From: Eretmocerus hayati
Lineage: Eukaryota > Arthropoda > Insecta > Hymenoptera > Aphelinidae
DNA length: 64,000 nucleotides
NCBI GenBank assembly: GCA_029851415.1
Contig: CM056743.1
Location: 63,642,186-63,706,185 of the forward strand
Reading direction: 5' to 3'
The notes under the pieces were generated by a model. It worked only from the letters and a program-made list of their open reading frames with translations. It did not search any database and had not been told where the DNA came from. The translations under genes and the position numbers were made by a program. Of this stretch, positions 53,246 to 64,000 are shown piece by piece; within the stretch, counting starts at the first letter, position 1, and each line of letters begins with the position of its first letter.

Positions 53246-53706
53246 AGTCTGCGAATTCAAACGGAAGAGGTCCAAATGGTTCCAGGAGAAACATGATGCA
53301 CTGGAGAGGGAAGAAAGGAGAAAGAAGAGAGAAAAGAGAAGAAAGAGAGGGAACAATGAAGAATGAAGATAGAATATGCCGTCAAGTGGCCGAAGAGAGA
53401 AGATGGAGAAGAGGAACGCTCGCGATCGAGCGCGAGACATGCCGCTCATCCTGAAGTCATGCTCACGCGGTTCCGGGCTGAGATGGTAGATGCAGGGTTA
53501 TCTCTTCCCTGATTGCCCGATGCCCTAGGTATCGGACATCAAGGGGAGAGGAATATTACACGGCCGGGCTCGTGTCCCGCCTGGTATGGCCTGTGTGGGC
53601 TATGCGTAGTCCGCGTAAGCTGAACCAGTTTGGTGTCTGGGGACGGATCCGAACGATCTTGAGGCAGATTTTGCCCTCTAACCACCTTAAAAAAGAAAAA
53701 AAAAAG

Positions 53707-54564
53707 GATATGTGGATGTGCATCCTTATTAAGTATGGACACTACTCGTCAAAATCAATGGATCACAGATAGCCTCAGTCAATCAACAATTACTCTGGTT
53801 TATTCCATTGTAGAGGAATCTTGGGGAGAAGAAATTGAAATTCTGAGAGAATTCTATTGATTTATGGCCTTGATATATTTTTCACTTACTTCTCACGGGG
53901 TCATAGAGGACGACGGAGAATCAATTTTCTCCCCCAGTCAAACACCGGCAGCTTTAATGGCCAAGATCCGATCGTGGATTCCCTAGCGGGATCTTGTAGA
54001 CTTGTTTGAGACCTCAATGTTCCTTCAAAGTCCTCTGTACGATCTTTTCAGCCCGACTTACGAGCCTGAGGAGGAAAGTTTTTTATCACATGAGCTGCTC
54101 ATGGAGATACCGAGTCCCGCAACCGTCTCATTGGTTATTGCTCTCTCCTAGTACAAAAACGCGAAGACAAATACTGCGGGTCATGATTTCGACGTAGAAT
54201 GATCTCAACCTCCAGAACATGCTATCAGATTCCAGCCTGCATGTGACCTGGAGAGGTTATATTCGACTGAGTCTCATTTTTCGAGTGAAAGGTGGAGAGG
54301 TGCCTCTAGGCCACATTCAAGCCAAAAACTGAAAGCATCTTCCGAAGAATGAGATCATTTCGCGTCGGAATGTTGTGCCGTAGTATCTCTCTATGCGTTC
54401 TTGTACTAGGACAGAGGAAGAACAGATTCGTCAGTTGCATAACTCGGTATCTTCATAAGCAGCCAAGTAATCGTTGATTTACTCAGGCTATCAGCGACCC
54501 ATTGATTCCAACGGATAGAGTATGAGCGTAGCTTCCTGTGTGTGTGCATTAGGTTATTCCATTC
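53707..54564. other. No recognisable gene
   Basis: AT-rich sequence with short ORFs only, between the R1-type LINE tail and the next foldback element. Confidence 0.4.
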
Positions 54565-56010
54565 CATTTGATAATGAGTAGTTCTGCGCGAAACAGACCT
54601 ACGGAAAAGGGCCATGTCTTAAATCTTTTTCTTTACTTTTTTATTCAATTCTATGGTACAAAATATGAACTCTCCACTACCTATGAGGCCCCGAAGGAAT
54701 TTTCCGGGTACCTTCGACGTACATTACTTTGTTCTTTCGGATTATTTCCAACGAAGAAATACGGTATTTTCCTCAATGAAATGCATTTTTCTCGAGTTCA
54801 TTCAGAGATACAGAGATGGAGTTTGCGGCATTCGAAAAGTCTCAAAGAACCTATCGAAATCGGTCCTGTAAAGTTGATTTTCATGTTTTTGGTAATTTTA
54901 TCGGGCAAAAAAGTGGAAAACATAGGGAATCAAATTTCTCAAAAACCCAATTTTCTTAATTTTGAAAATTTGATGTTTCAATGTGAAATGTTGCATTATT
55001 TCAGAAAAAAATAGTCCCGAATTCCTTTTTTCGCGTTCTAACGCCCATTTTCGCCAATCATCACAAATTTATTTTCCATGCTTCTGGGAATGATCTGTTT
55101 TCTGCGCATGCGCAGAAATTTGGATCCTTGAAACCAATCCCATTGGAAAGCTAAGGAAACTTCCTCCAAAATAACCACCTGCCGAAGTCCATTCCATGCA
55201 TTTGAGTCGGAGTTGCAACGTTCAAAAGACCACTGAATCTTGATAGTTCCTCAGAGGTGGGTTCGGGGTACTGGAGACAGCAGTAGGAAAATCTACGCCT
55301 GCCACCGTTCGATGGCGTCCATCGACGTTTCGCACTTGAGCTCGTGGTTCATCTTTGATACGTTGGAGATACGGTTTAAATGTGTGAAATTTACTTGAGC
55401 AGGTGGTCATTTTGAAGGGAATTAACTTGGCTCTCCAATGGGATTGGTTTCAAGGATCCAAATTTCTGCGCATGCGCAGAAAACAGACGATGTCCAAAAG
55501 CCTGGAGAATCGATTTGTGATAATTTGCGAAAATGGGCGTTAGAACGCAGAAAAGGGATTCGGGGCTGATTTTTCCTGAATGAACACAAAATTTCACATA
55601 AAATATCAAATTCTCAACATTTCAAAAAATTGGGTTTCCGAAAGATTTAATCTTCTATGTTTTTCACTCTTTCGCCTGATAAAATTACCCAAGACATCAA
55701 AATCAATTCTACGATTGATTTCGATAGGTTCATCGAAGACCATTCAAATGCTGCAAACCGCATCTCTGTATCTCTAAACGAACTCGAGAAAAATTCATTT
55801 TATGGACAAAAATACCCTAACTTTTTTGTTGAAAATAATTCAAAAGAACAAAGTAATGTACGTTGAAGGTACCTGGGAGATTTTTTAGGGGCTCTATAGG
55901 TAGTGAGAAGTTCATATTTTGTACCATGGAATCGAATAAAAAAGCCAAGAAACAAATTTAAGATATGACCCATTTCCGTAGGTCTGTTTCGCGCGGAACT
56001 TCTAATATGA
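54565..56010. mobile_element. 1.45-kb foldback element
   Basis: The arms begin AGTAGTTCTGCGCGAAACAG and, inverted, AGAAGTTCCGCGCGAAACAG. They pair through most of their length up to a centre at about 55270, including the palindrome TTCTGCGCATGCGCAGAA in each arm (about 55090 and 55465). No long ORF and no clear target duplication were found. A half copy of the same family lies at about 61070-61300. Confidence 0.75.
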
Positions 56011-56048
56011 AATATTGTTTGATATTGGAAAAGGAAGATTAAACTCAC

Positions 56049-56179
56049 CTGTGATACGAATTAATAACATTGCTCTGTGATTTCCTTGAGGAGCTGCATG
56101 GTCCTTGCAGGTGGTCAGGATACTCTCCCCCCGGCCTTGGTGGCAAGTTGCTGACAAGTATTCTTGCTTCGGGGGGATG
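56049..56179 (-). CDS. Splice-bounded exon, candidate gene B
   Basis: Acceptor TTCATCCTACAG before 56179 and strong donor CACAG|GTGAGT after 56049 bound 131 bases that are open in one frame (one base, 43 codons, one base). The peptide contains ATCHQGRGESILTTCKDHAA, with two Cys and a His that could bind metal. Its start phase is the same as in the gene A exon at 39817-39931. The layout of TG-rich text, a block like the gene A exon copies, and an ATCT-rich array on its right is also the same as at gene A. The peptide itself is not clearly similar. Confidence 0.42.
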
Positions 56180-56219
56180 CTGTAGGATGAACAGTACAAT
56201 AGTTCAATATTTTTTGGTG

Positions 56220-57300
56220 AGATGGATTACATTTGTTTGTGTGGGTGTGATTCCATTGTGTATGTGCCTGTGCGTGTTTTTATATGTATGTTAGACCATT
56301 CCATTCCTCTCAATAAACATTTTAGAAGATCGAACTCTCCCGTAATGATAGTTGTTGGTATGTCCCTGAATACTCCTTGTTCCGATTCTGTTATTGGTTC
56401 TAGCACGAGTTGTCCTGAATTGTTTCAACTGCTGTTATGGTAGAGAGGGTCCTCGTCGAGAGTGACCGCTGCCGGCATCTAGCATTCGGGCTTCTTGACT
56501 CTCCTACTCTTCAGGTCCCTCTTCTTCGCGGAATTAGTGTTGAGCTGCATGCAAAGTGCCTTGCCACTAATGTATGTTTCAAAACATAGGAATCAATATT
56601 AATTCACTATTCAGTGATAAGATGATGGAACGTGTTTGGGTGTGTGTGTTATACTTCCATTCCATTATTCTTCCATCCTTTTTCATATCTTGTTTCAATT
56701 TTTTGATCGTCTGTGCGCGCATGAATCATTTGCTCTAGTTTGTCGCTCCTCATCTGCTCACAGAAGATCAAGAAACATAGTATGATACTCGGGCGCAACG
56801 GTTTTTGCTTTCTCGTGAGTGTTTAGAACCTCGCCTGCGGCTCGGGTTCAGAGAAGTCGCTCGAAGTGCGAAATCCATCGTTCGGGCCCTTGTATCATAA
56901 TATACTATCATGGTATTTAGATTGCAGTTTCTTACTAGTGCAACCTTCTACGATGATCTTTGACTTTCCTTGTCTCCTCTGAAGTCTAACCCCGAAGTCT
57001 TTCCTCAACTCTCAAGAGCGCCATCGACCTTACCCTACGATGATTCGAGACCGACTGGCGTCACTTGACGCCTTTGCTTTGCACATAGCTGCTTTCAGCC
57101 CCCTGTATCGGCTTCAATGATCGTCGATGTCGCGTGTATCTAAGTATTCATCTCATCTAAGTGTATCTTATTTTCTCGGATCATCTTGAAGTCATCTTCT
57201 GTTTGTTTTCATCTGAACGTCATCCCTGGGTTATCTTACCATCTCTTAATCGTGTAACCGTTATCTTGTTATCCTTTAATGGTCATCTTCATTGAAACTC
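56220..57300. other. Region resembling the gene A upstream region
   Basis: A block with GCGCCATCGACCTTACCCTACGATG (about 57020) resembles GCGGCATCGACTTCACCCTTCGATGG in both gene A exon copies. It is followed by GTCGCGTGTATCTAAGTATTC and an ATCT-rich array (57125-57290) as at 40885-41020. The minus-strand stretch at 56460-56560 (with NTNSAKKRDLKSRRVKKPEC) lies where the 40206-40311 exon would be. I infer an old duplication of the gene A locus. Confidence 0.4.
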
Positions 57301-57690
57301 CATTCTATGGTTTTTTATCAGTTCAAATCATTTTTCCGCCATGCTCTCACCTTTCAGTCATCATCTTTCACATATTGTTATCTATTTGTTCTGTAAATCT
57401 TCGAAGCTGACATTTCAACCGATCCTCGTATATGCTTCAATTTCAGGAGCAAGAGTAGATCTTGAGAGTTGCGTATTTCTGATGATTCGTTCCATCCGTC
57501 TTCATCTTATTGTTCAAGATTATCTCGGACGATAATATGAATTTAGAGAAACTGAGATAATTGCTCAATTTCTTTCGAGCGATGGATTCAAATCTTGCTG
57601 CCTCTGTTCATGATATAGTCCCACCCACTTCTTTCGAGTAGCTCCATTTCCAATTGGAGGCTGTCATTGCGAATGAGCGATTGTGATGAG
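57301..57690. other. No gene seen
   Basis: One 64-codon ORF (57341-57535, plus) without motifs. Confidence 0.35.
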
Positions 57691-57699
57691 GTTGATTTC

Positions 57700-57850
57700 G
57701 TTGTGCGTGTGAGTGTATTTATGTATGTATGTATGTTGGTGGATGTATGTGTGTGTATGTGCGCGCGCGTTCATGCGCGTATGCGCATGTGTAAGTGTGT
57801 GTTTTTGTGTGTGGGTGTGTATAAATTTGTGAGTGTGTGTGAGAGCAGAC
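57700..57850. repeat. TG/TATG-rich alternating purine-pyrimidine tract
   Basis: About 150 bp of mixed TG, TATG and GCGCGC alternation. Such DNA can adopt the Z form. The plus-strand ORF across it is an artefact of the repeat. Confidence 0.85.
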
Positions 57851-58600
57851 TTATTCGTGTAAATGTAAGTATTTGATGGACTTCAGCGGGGGACGCAGTT
57901 CTCTGCTCTTTCGATGTCGTGAAATTTTCACTTTCCTGCAACTAGTCGATAGTTAGTGGTATCGCCTCGCTCACGATGCTTTCCCGCCTTCATTTTATTC
58001 ATCACGATTGATCTTCTAGGTGAATATCATGTTCTCCCTCGAAACTGATCCAACGACATACTATATAACAATATCAAGGGCTCAAAGCTTCCGTCCAGAT
58101 GATTCCATTATTTGCGGGATGGGTAGAGTAGGTTCTTCAAGGCCCAATTAACATCTAACAGAAAAATTACAAGATTTGAAATAATTGAAAGGCAATCGAA
58201 TCTCTGTATTCCCGGATTCCTTATACCGGGTTGCTGACGTGAAAAAGGTGAAATATGATACGTGTCATGGGTGGGTACGTCGATGGGTTGGTGGATGGAT
58301 GGATATACACCGGAAATCATTCTGCGGTAAATCATGGCACGAGCCCGCAGAAGGCTCAGCCGCGCCTCTGTCGGTGATCGCGTGCAAATGTTCCCGCGGA
58401 CCAGCCACGACAATCGTGAGGCGAGAGCACGTTCTGTGCTCCGGCTCCGCCTCGCTTATGCAGCTCTCCGCGCGAGTGTCTGGGCTGTCCGCATAAATCT
58501 TTGTGCAAAATCACCGAACGAGGCACCGTCGCACCATTTGCGGTCTCAAGCTTTGCGCTACAGCAGAATGATTCCTCCGTGTATGGATGGATTGTATGGT
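57851..58600. other. No clear gene
   Basis: Overlapping Arg-rich ORFs in three frames (58108-58609) arise from one GC-rich block. No motif decides between them. Confidence 0.35.
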
Positions 58601-58617
58601 CGGGTCTGATCCATTCG

Positions 58618-58720
58618 AGTACGGGCTGATACGGTCTACCATGGTCTCGTTCGGTCTAGTTAAGTTTGCTGCGGTCTTCTACAGTCTCACACGGTCTGGT
58701 ACGGTCTCGCACAACACCGT
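58618..58720. repeat. ACGGTCT minisatellite
   Basis: GGTCT or ACGGTCTCGC recurs about nine times at 10-12-bp spacing, with unequal units. Confidence 0.7.
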
Positions 58721-58831
58721 TGAATTCATAAGCTGATTCTTCGATTTTACGAATCAAAATACTGACATCACTCGGACGAGAAGCAAGATACGTACCAAAT
58801 TTGCAATGCCACTCGGAGACGATTCTAAACG

Positions 58832-59692
58832 TACATACAGTATGTCCGAAAGGTACCGGACTCCCTCCGTATCTCCCCAGGGTGACGTCAGGCAAAAAAA
58901 TATTAGATACAGAAGTTGTTGGATATCGAATACGAGTTAACATGTGCCCCCGAATCCCCCCATTTGCCCCATTCAGGCTAACTTTGAATTTTTTAATTGA
59001 GACCCCCCATTCTCGACCTCAGATTCTGAAAGAACGGAACATTTTGCGTCCAGATGGGTCTTTGTGACATTGATCAAGGTGACCTTCAGGGGTGAATGGG
59101 GGTCATAATCACCTACGGAGTACGCGACTCTCCGTATCTCCCCAAGGTTATGTCGTGCGAAAAAATGGTGAATACAAAAGTTGTTGGATATCGGATGAAG
59201 ATTCAGATCTGCCCTCGACCAATTTGCTCTATTGTGGCTATTTTTGAATTTTCAAATCTCAAAGTCGACCTCAATGGGGCGGATGGGGAGGGTCTGGGGG
59301 AAATTCGGGGGTGGGCGTATCTGAACCCTCATCTGAAATCCAGAACCTTCTGTATCTAACATTTTTTTGCTAGACGCAACCCTGGTGGGATGCGGAGGGG
59401 GACCGTACTTCGTAGATATTCATGACCCCTCTTCACCCTTGGAGCCTACCTTGACCAATGTCATCAAGACCTATCTGGACGTGGAATTTCCCGTTCTTCC
59501 AGGATCTGGGGTCAAAAATCGGGGTTTCAATTCAAGAATTCAAAGTTAGCCTCAATGGGGCAAGAGGGGGGGGGGTTCGGGGCACATCTCATTTTGTATT
59601 TGATATCCAAAAACTCCCGTATCTGATATTCTTTTGCCTGACGTAACCCTGGGGATATACGGGGGGTCCCGTATTTCGTAGGTTATCGTGAC
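58832..59692. mobile_element. Foldback element of the GTGTCCGAAA family
   Basis: Left arm text GACTCCCTCCGTATCTCCCCAGG and GACGTCAGGCAAAAAAATATTAGATAC recurs inverted at the right (about 59625-59690). Internal blocks with CTCAATGGGGC and GTTGTTGGATATCG repeat in both orientations. The left end ACAGTATGTCCGAAAGGTAC resembles the ACAGGGTGTCCGAAATGTAA end of the element at 19260-21739. No ORF with a motif was found. Confidence 0.6.
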
Positions 59693-60490
59693 ACCCATTC
59701 GCCCCTGGGAGGCATTCAATCATTTGATGCAAATGCAGGCGTTTAGTCTCACTGTTGCAGCTGCCTGCAATTCCGGAGAAGCGTCTGCAGCAGGCGACTT
59801 CATAACTCCTCTACTGTCACTCCTTCGAGTTTCATATATTAGTGGTCCCGCGGAGACAGATCTACGAATATCGTCGGTCGAAAAACCAAGAAAGTGGAAG
59901 ATAAATGAACCTGGGAAACTCTTGTAAGGTATGTTTTGGGATATTACCAACATCAAGTCTCAACAACAACCGGGGAAACCCGTTGGGGGACTTCGAAATG
60001 AAGTTATTCTCATTTTCGCCTCACCTCATTTTTTGGAAAAATAAATTCCCTCCATCTTCCTTCCTGTCTCACAGCAATCATTTCGTTCTGAGGGGTTATC
60101 GAAACATGCAACTTTGATGTGGAGAAGCCTGATCCATTCGGAATCTGAAGTGAAAATTCAGACCAGGCGCAGGCTCCAAATTCTATTCTCATTTGACCGC
60201 ACAACTACGCGTTGGTGGTGCTATGATAGCATTGGCGGATGGAAGAATCCGTCTCATAACCGGCATATTAGGTCATGGAAGTCTTCGTGACTTCCGTCAC
60301 TATTAGTTTTGCTATGTGAGACCATTTGTTGCGATTCATGCGATCGACAGATCCTTCTTGATCCGATATAGTAGCACATGGATGTTCCACTATGGATCTC
60401 TCTATGTTGAAGAATCCGTATCTTGTTGACTGGTGACCTAGATTGATGTTACAGTCGTGCTTGTGAAAATATCTTGATGATTCCGACGGG
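59693..60490. other. No clear gene
   Basis: Overlapping 65-80-codon ORFs on both strands (59688-60204) without motifs. Confidence 0.35.
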
Positions 60491-60496
60491 GAACGT

Positions 60497-60870
60497 ATGA
60501 TAATATTGTGGAAATGTGAGGGAAGCCATATTTATCCCGACCAAAGTGGAGAAAGGTATCCAAGTGGATGGATTTATCATCAAAGAGCTTCATCATACAA
60601 CGAGACCTATTTGTCGTTAATTGCGAGAGGAAAGGATACGATCTCGCTATTGAGAGGAGAATTCGGAGGAGAAGATTTTGCGCGTCTTTTGGACTTCTGT
60701 GAGAGATTCTTTGTAGAGCAAGAACTCTTCCGCCTTTCATAAAGAGATGCTTTGGCCTATCTTTCTGATGACGAGATGGAGTCTCTCATTCTCCACCTAC
60801 ATGCAAATGTCATAGTGTCGATTCAAGGCTGTGAAACAGTGAGGAATGAAGGGAATCAGTCTCACCGGTG
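60497..60870 (+). pseudogene. Decayed coding-like segment, unknown
   Basis: A frame of 81 codons reads SSYNETYLSLIARGKDTISL and FGGEDFARLLDFCERFFVEQ, then a stop. It continues in frame with RDALAYLSDDEMESLILHLH. Composition is protein-like and the opposite-strand ORF is likely its shadow. No family recognised. Confidence 0.35.
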
Positions 60871-61069
60871 AATGAGGTGGGGACAATATAAAAATTGACA
60901 TTTTTCGGAATCCCCAAGCGGGTTTTCCAAGTTCTTGTATACGAAAGATGTTGAGAATATCGCAGAACATATCGCACAAGAATTTCGCAGGTTCATGGAA
61001 CTTTAACTTCATCGGCTTCGTGACTCGCCGTGTGGATCGGATCAAATCTTGGATTTCCTCTCAAGTTCT

Positions 61070-61305
61070 ATAAGATATGAACTTCTCATCACTTCTGAGG
61101 CCCCATAAATATTCTCCAAGTGTCACAAAAGTATTCTATTCCATCTTTTTACCATTCCTTCAACGAAAAGTCTGGGTCTTATCATCACTAAAATGCATAT
61201 CTCTCGGATGTGATGAGGGATGCGGGAATGCGGTTCGTAGCATTCGGAGGATCTCAAGAAGAAATCATCAGAATCGGTATTGTGAAAGTGTGAAAAACAT
61301 ATGTG
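61070..61305. repeat. Half copy of the 54.6-kb foldback family
   Basis: ATATGAACTTCTCATCACTTCTGAGGCCCC, the phrase with CCTTCAACGAAAAGTC, and AATGCATATCTCTCGG match 54650-54870 in order (ATATGAACTCTCCACTACCTATGAGGCCCC and so on). Only one arm is present. Confidence 0.6.
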
Positions 61306-61607
61306 ATGGTGAGTCTCGGGCCTCCTGCCCGCGCCTCTCCTCGTCCCTTGACGATTTACCAGCGATGAATTCGCGAGCCGCGCAACGCCTGAGCGCTGCT
61401 CGTCGGCCATCGCAGGTGCATCGTTAGCACCTTGACGTGGCTGTGCACTCTCCCCTTTTAGCACTACTTGATGGGGATGCAGAGCATCGTCGGATGACGA
61501 TGCTCGACATGCTCGAGAGACCGCTCGCAGCGGCCAAGCCACCCAGACCATCTCGGGTGCGCTTCGTGCCGCGTGCCACACTTACCACTTACACTTACTT
61601 TTCCAAG

Positions 61608-61616
61608 TATATAAAG
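61608..61616 (+). promoter_or_regulatory. TATA box candidate after GC-rich block
   Basis: TATATAAAG follows a GC- and CpG-rich stretch (61310-61570) and precedes the coding-like relic at 62269-63337 on the same strand. No start site is certain. Confidence 0.3.
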
Positions 61617-62268
61617 GCATCAGGAAAGTACATCTTGCCTATTATTTAAGCATCTCCCTCACATCTCAACAATGTGCCGAATCCCCCTCCCCTTCCCCAC
61701 GTCTCATCTGGTGACAGCGGTGAGCGACTACGCCGAGGTGTGAGTAGAAGTTTTCGTGCAAAATTTGTGAAAATTCGAAGTTTGATTGTGGAGAGCTGTG
61801 AATGTTTTCAAGTGACGTCTTATTGGCAATAGCAGTGATTAGCTGTGCCGAAGTTTGAAGGAATTGGTGACATTGAGTGTGAATTTTTGGACAGAATTTG
61901 AAAAGGCATGGGCTTCAGCTGACAAAAATCGAATAGCTGTTTCATGAAAAAGTGGCTTCTGTGGCTTTCGAGTAAAATAGGAGAGGAAGTTGAGTGATTT
62001 TTCACAGTGAATTGACCGAAAATTGAATCGAATGAGTGTTTATGAACGTGCACACCATGAATGAATACGAGAGCAGTTGAGAAGTTGAGTAGCTGGATGA
62101 CTCTACCACGACGTGCAGTCGCCGATAGTAGCAGAGCGCCGTCGGATAACTATGTTGATTCTCTTCCCGGAAGCCACGCAGCCGATTAGAAGCTGACGGA
62201 GGTCGACTTTATCGTCCAACCCACGAGCTGGACGCAACAGTCGGGTGATATATTTGTGTTGTCCAGTA

Positions 62269-63337
62269 TGAGGAGAGTCAAGCAGCTGCCATTATTTGCC
62301 TCTCATCAAGAAAATATTAATAATCGTATGAAAAGGTACTTCATTTGATCTTATTGGAAGTTCAATCGATTGTTTTATAACTTCCTCAAAATGAGAAGAA
62401 ATATGGAAGAACTGGAGAAAATAGTCCAAGGACTACCACACATATCATTGTCAGTCACTCTTATCTGAAATCGCAGAATTTGAAACTCGCCTAGATGATG
62501 CTATATTATCATGCTGTGAGGTTGAAGAGCTCGAACGCTATTTGACCGACGTGGTTCTCGGAAAAATAGAAGGTAAAACAGGAGAATTCCTTTCATCAGT
62601 TAGTACAATCAAACAATCCCAAGTAATTCTCCATTTTGATATGTGGGATCAAATGATCACCCATCACAAGCAAATTAAAAAGAAGCGCTATTTGCGAGGA
62701 AGATGGTCCCGCTCTTTGGGATGAATCCGAAATTTTTGATTACCCACGAAGGAAATACGAACTTAATCTATGGAACGATTCTGATTCTGATGATGACTGT
62801 GATGATGAATAGATCGATGAAAGGGCCGAATCAGTACATGAATTTTTTCGAATTCGCGAGATGATCTTTCCTCGAACAGTGGAATTGTCCTATGGTACAA
62901 GAGAGAAACACCATCGGTCCGCAAAATCTCAAAATCCAAAGATTACATCATACCGAAGAGAAGAGTATTAGTTCAGTCCAATCAATTCAAGATAGCGAAA
63001 TCATCTCAGTGCAACAAGTTAAAGAATCTAAAATACCCCAGTCAGGGACAAATATCATTTCTGATGGAGCTGGAAGGAATATCATCAAGCCTCCCGAAGA
63101 ACTCAAACATTGCTATGGAGAAGTTCATTTTACATCAGAGGAAGAGCTCGAGTATTTGCCTTCAAAGTTGCTGTGACAGCGGAAAATTGTGTTGCTCGAG
63201 TCACGAGCAAGCAGAGCTCTCAAGTCAGCCGAGATCAAGCAAAATTCCTGCATGCAGTGGTGCTCATTCAACGAAAGAGCATAATTATTGGAAGTTCGAC
63301 CAAGTATTTTGAGTTCGGGCAAATCGAGACCCCTTAA
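62269..63337 (+). pseudogene. Decayed multi-frame gene relic, unknown
   Basis: Short frames follow one another. MRRVKQLPLFASHQENINNR is followed by a possible donor AAAAG|GTACTT. Then come EIAEFETRLDDAILSCCEVE and LSSVSTIKQSQVILHFDMWD (to 62724); in another frame ALWDESEIFDYPRRKYELNL with an acidic DSDSDDDCDDE end; then KPPEELKHCYGEVHFTSEEE (to 63176); and in a third frame VSRDQAKFLHAVVLIQRKSI. Joining them would need several frameshift corrections, so this is a pseudogene or has missed introns. I do not recognise the protein. Confidence 0.4.
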
Positions 63338-64000
63338 ACTGGAATCGATCCAAGATTCGTCCAGGGTCCGCGGAAAATACCCCGGCCCCCGTACGAGACC
63401 TCACAGATTGCTGGGAAAGCCCGGCCGCCTCGTGAGGAGCCGCCCTGGCTTGCCACCACCAGAGAGGAGCTCCTACCTCTCATCGGACTAACAAAGGAGC
63501 AACGTCGTGGAATTTTTGCAGCACCGGCTGAAAATTCCAACCCTTCCGTCAGAGCCTTAAAAACCAAAGAAAGCATCACCGATATTTCGGTGATTTTGAT
63601 CATCATTTATATTCATTATCGCATTCTTGATCAGGGAGATATATTTGCAATTTCCTCTATACTATCATTCCAGGCAAAGCAATTTTCTTACATGACGAAT
63701 GGCCTCAAATCAATACTCGAAATTTGATGTTACCAGTTTTGGAATCATTTTCACTAAAACAGAGCTGATCTGAATTTCCAATCATCTTCAAAATAATCGG
63801 CAAATATCTTACCACAGAATTGCAGGAAAAAGATTAAATACTCAACCTCTTGAATGATTCATAAACTACCCAAATTACATGCTATTAGAAATTTTTGAGG
63901 GATTTTTCCTCGTACAAAATCAGAACCCCAAAAAGAGATCCATCCTTCACTCAATCCAACTTCAAAGTATAAAGTATCAAAGTTGGTAGAGACAAACTCC
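63338..64000 (+). other. Coding-like stretch then no gene
   Basis: At about 63445-63560 the plus strand reads TREELLPLIGLTKEQRRGIF followed by AAPAENSNPS. This is protein-like but unidentified. The last 400 bases are AT-rich with no gene signal. Confidence 0.3.

Larger units (their letters stand above)
49560..53706 (+). mobile_element. R1-type LINE, internally deleted
   Basis: It runs from about 49560 (5' border uncertain) to a poly(A)-like tail ACCTTAAAAAAGAAAAAAAA ending at 53706. It is clearly richer in GC than its flanks. Content: ORF1 (gag-like), fused after a deletion to the linker before the RT, then RT and a C-terminal zinc motif. The zinc-knuckle end of ORF1 and the whole endonuclease are missing. 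A run of 15 G residues (49869-49883) lies just before ORF1. Confidence 0.85.

Noticed and set aside
57667..57876. Cys/Val-rich ORF on the plus strand
   Set aside because: It is translation of the TG/TATG tract.

Overview
This window looks like animal, most probably insect, nuclear DNA that is dominated by transposable elements. The reasons are spliced exons with GT/AG borders, AT-rich intergenic DNA, microsatellites, and several eukaryotic element classes: CR1-type and R1-type LINEs, a gypsy-type LTR fragment, Tc1/mariner and hAT sequences, PIF1 helicase remains, tRNA-derived repeats and many foldback elements. I see no bacterial operons, no intact tRNA or rRNA genes and no CRISPR. Hymenoptera is a guess only. 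No family assignment was checked against a database.

Layout. 1-3.4 kb: small Cys-rich ORFs, a 54-bp tandem repeat and the gag/protease remains of a gypsy-like element with a primer binding site. 5.5-6.0 kb: two tRNA-like SINE heads. 6.4-15.7 kb: a large inverted duplication of a spliced gene segment. Its loop holds a satellite of about 190 bp, an extra exon-like block and a decayed intron-containing Tc1-like transposase. Its left arm has since received a 949-bp foldback element and two tandem hAT-type MITEs. 19.3-21.7 kb: a foldback transposon with TA target duplication. 22.1-26.7 kb: a 30-bp minisatellite and several palindromes. 27.4-27.9 kb: an ALIX/BRO1-like gene fragment. 29.7-35.9 kb: a dead CR1-type LINE split by a 133-bp MITE and by a 3.49-kb TIR element that carries PIF1 helicase remains.

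35.9-40.8 kb holds the best host-gene candidate, on the minus strand. Three exons keep frame across two introns and encode a Cys-rich, acidic and basic protein. Its long intron contains a duplicated block built on 176-bp repeats. A diverged relative of this locus may lie at 56.0-57.3 kb.

44.1-49.5 kb is the most intact element, a CR1-type LINE on the minus strand. Its ORF1 and ORF2 share one frame and are separated only by UGA followed by CUAG, the strongest known stop-codon readthrough context. I consider this the most interesting signal in the window. Head-to-head with it at 49.6-53.7 kb lies a dead R1-type LINE that has lost its endonuclease. 54.5-64 kb holds more foldback elements and decayed gene-like remains.

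Most elements are nested, and several insertions can be dated relative to each other because removing them with one target-site copy restores an older sequence or frame (positions 31074-31206, 31361-34849, 8288-8614, 6901-7849).
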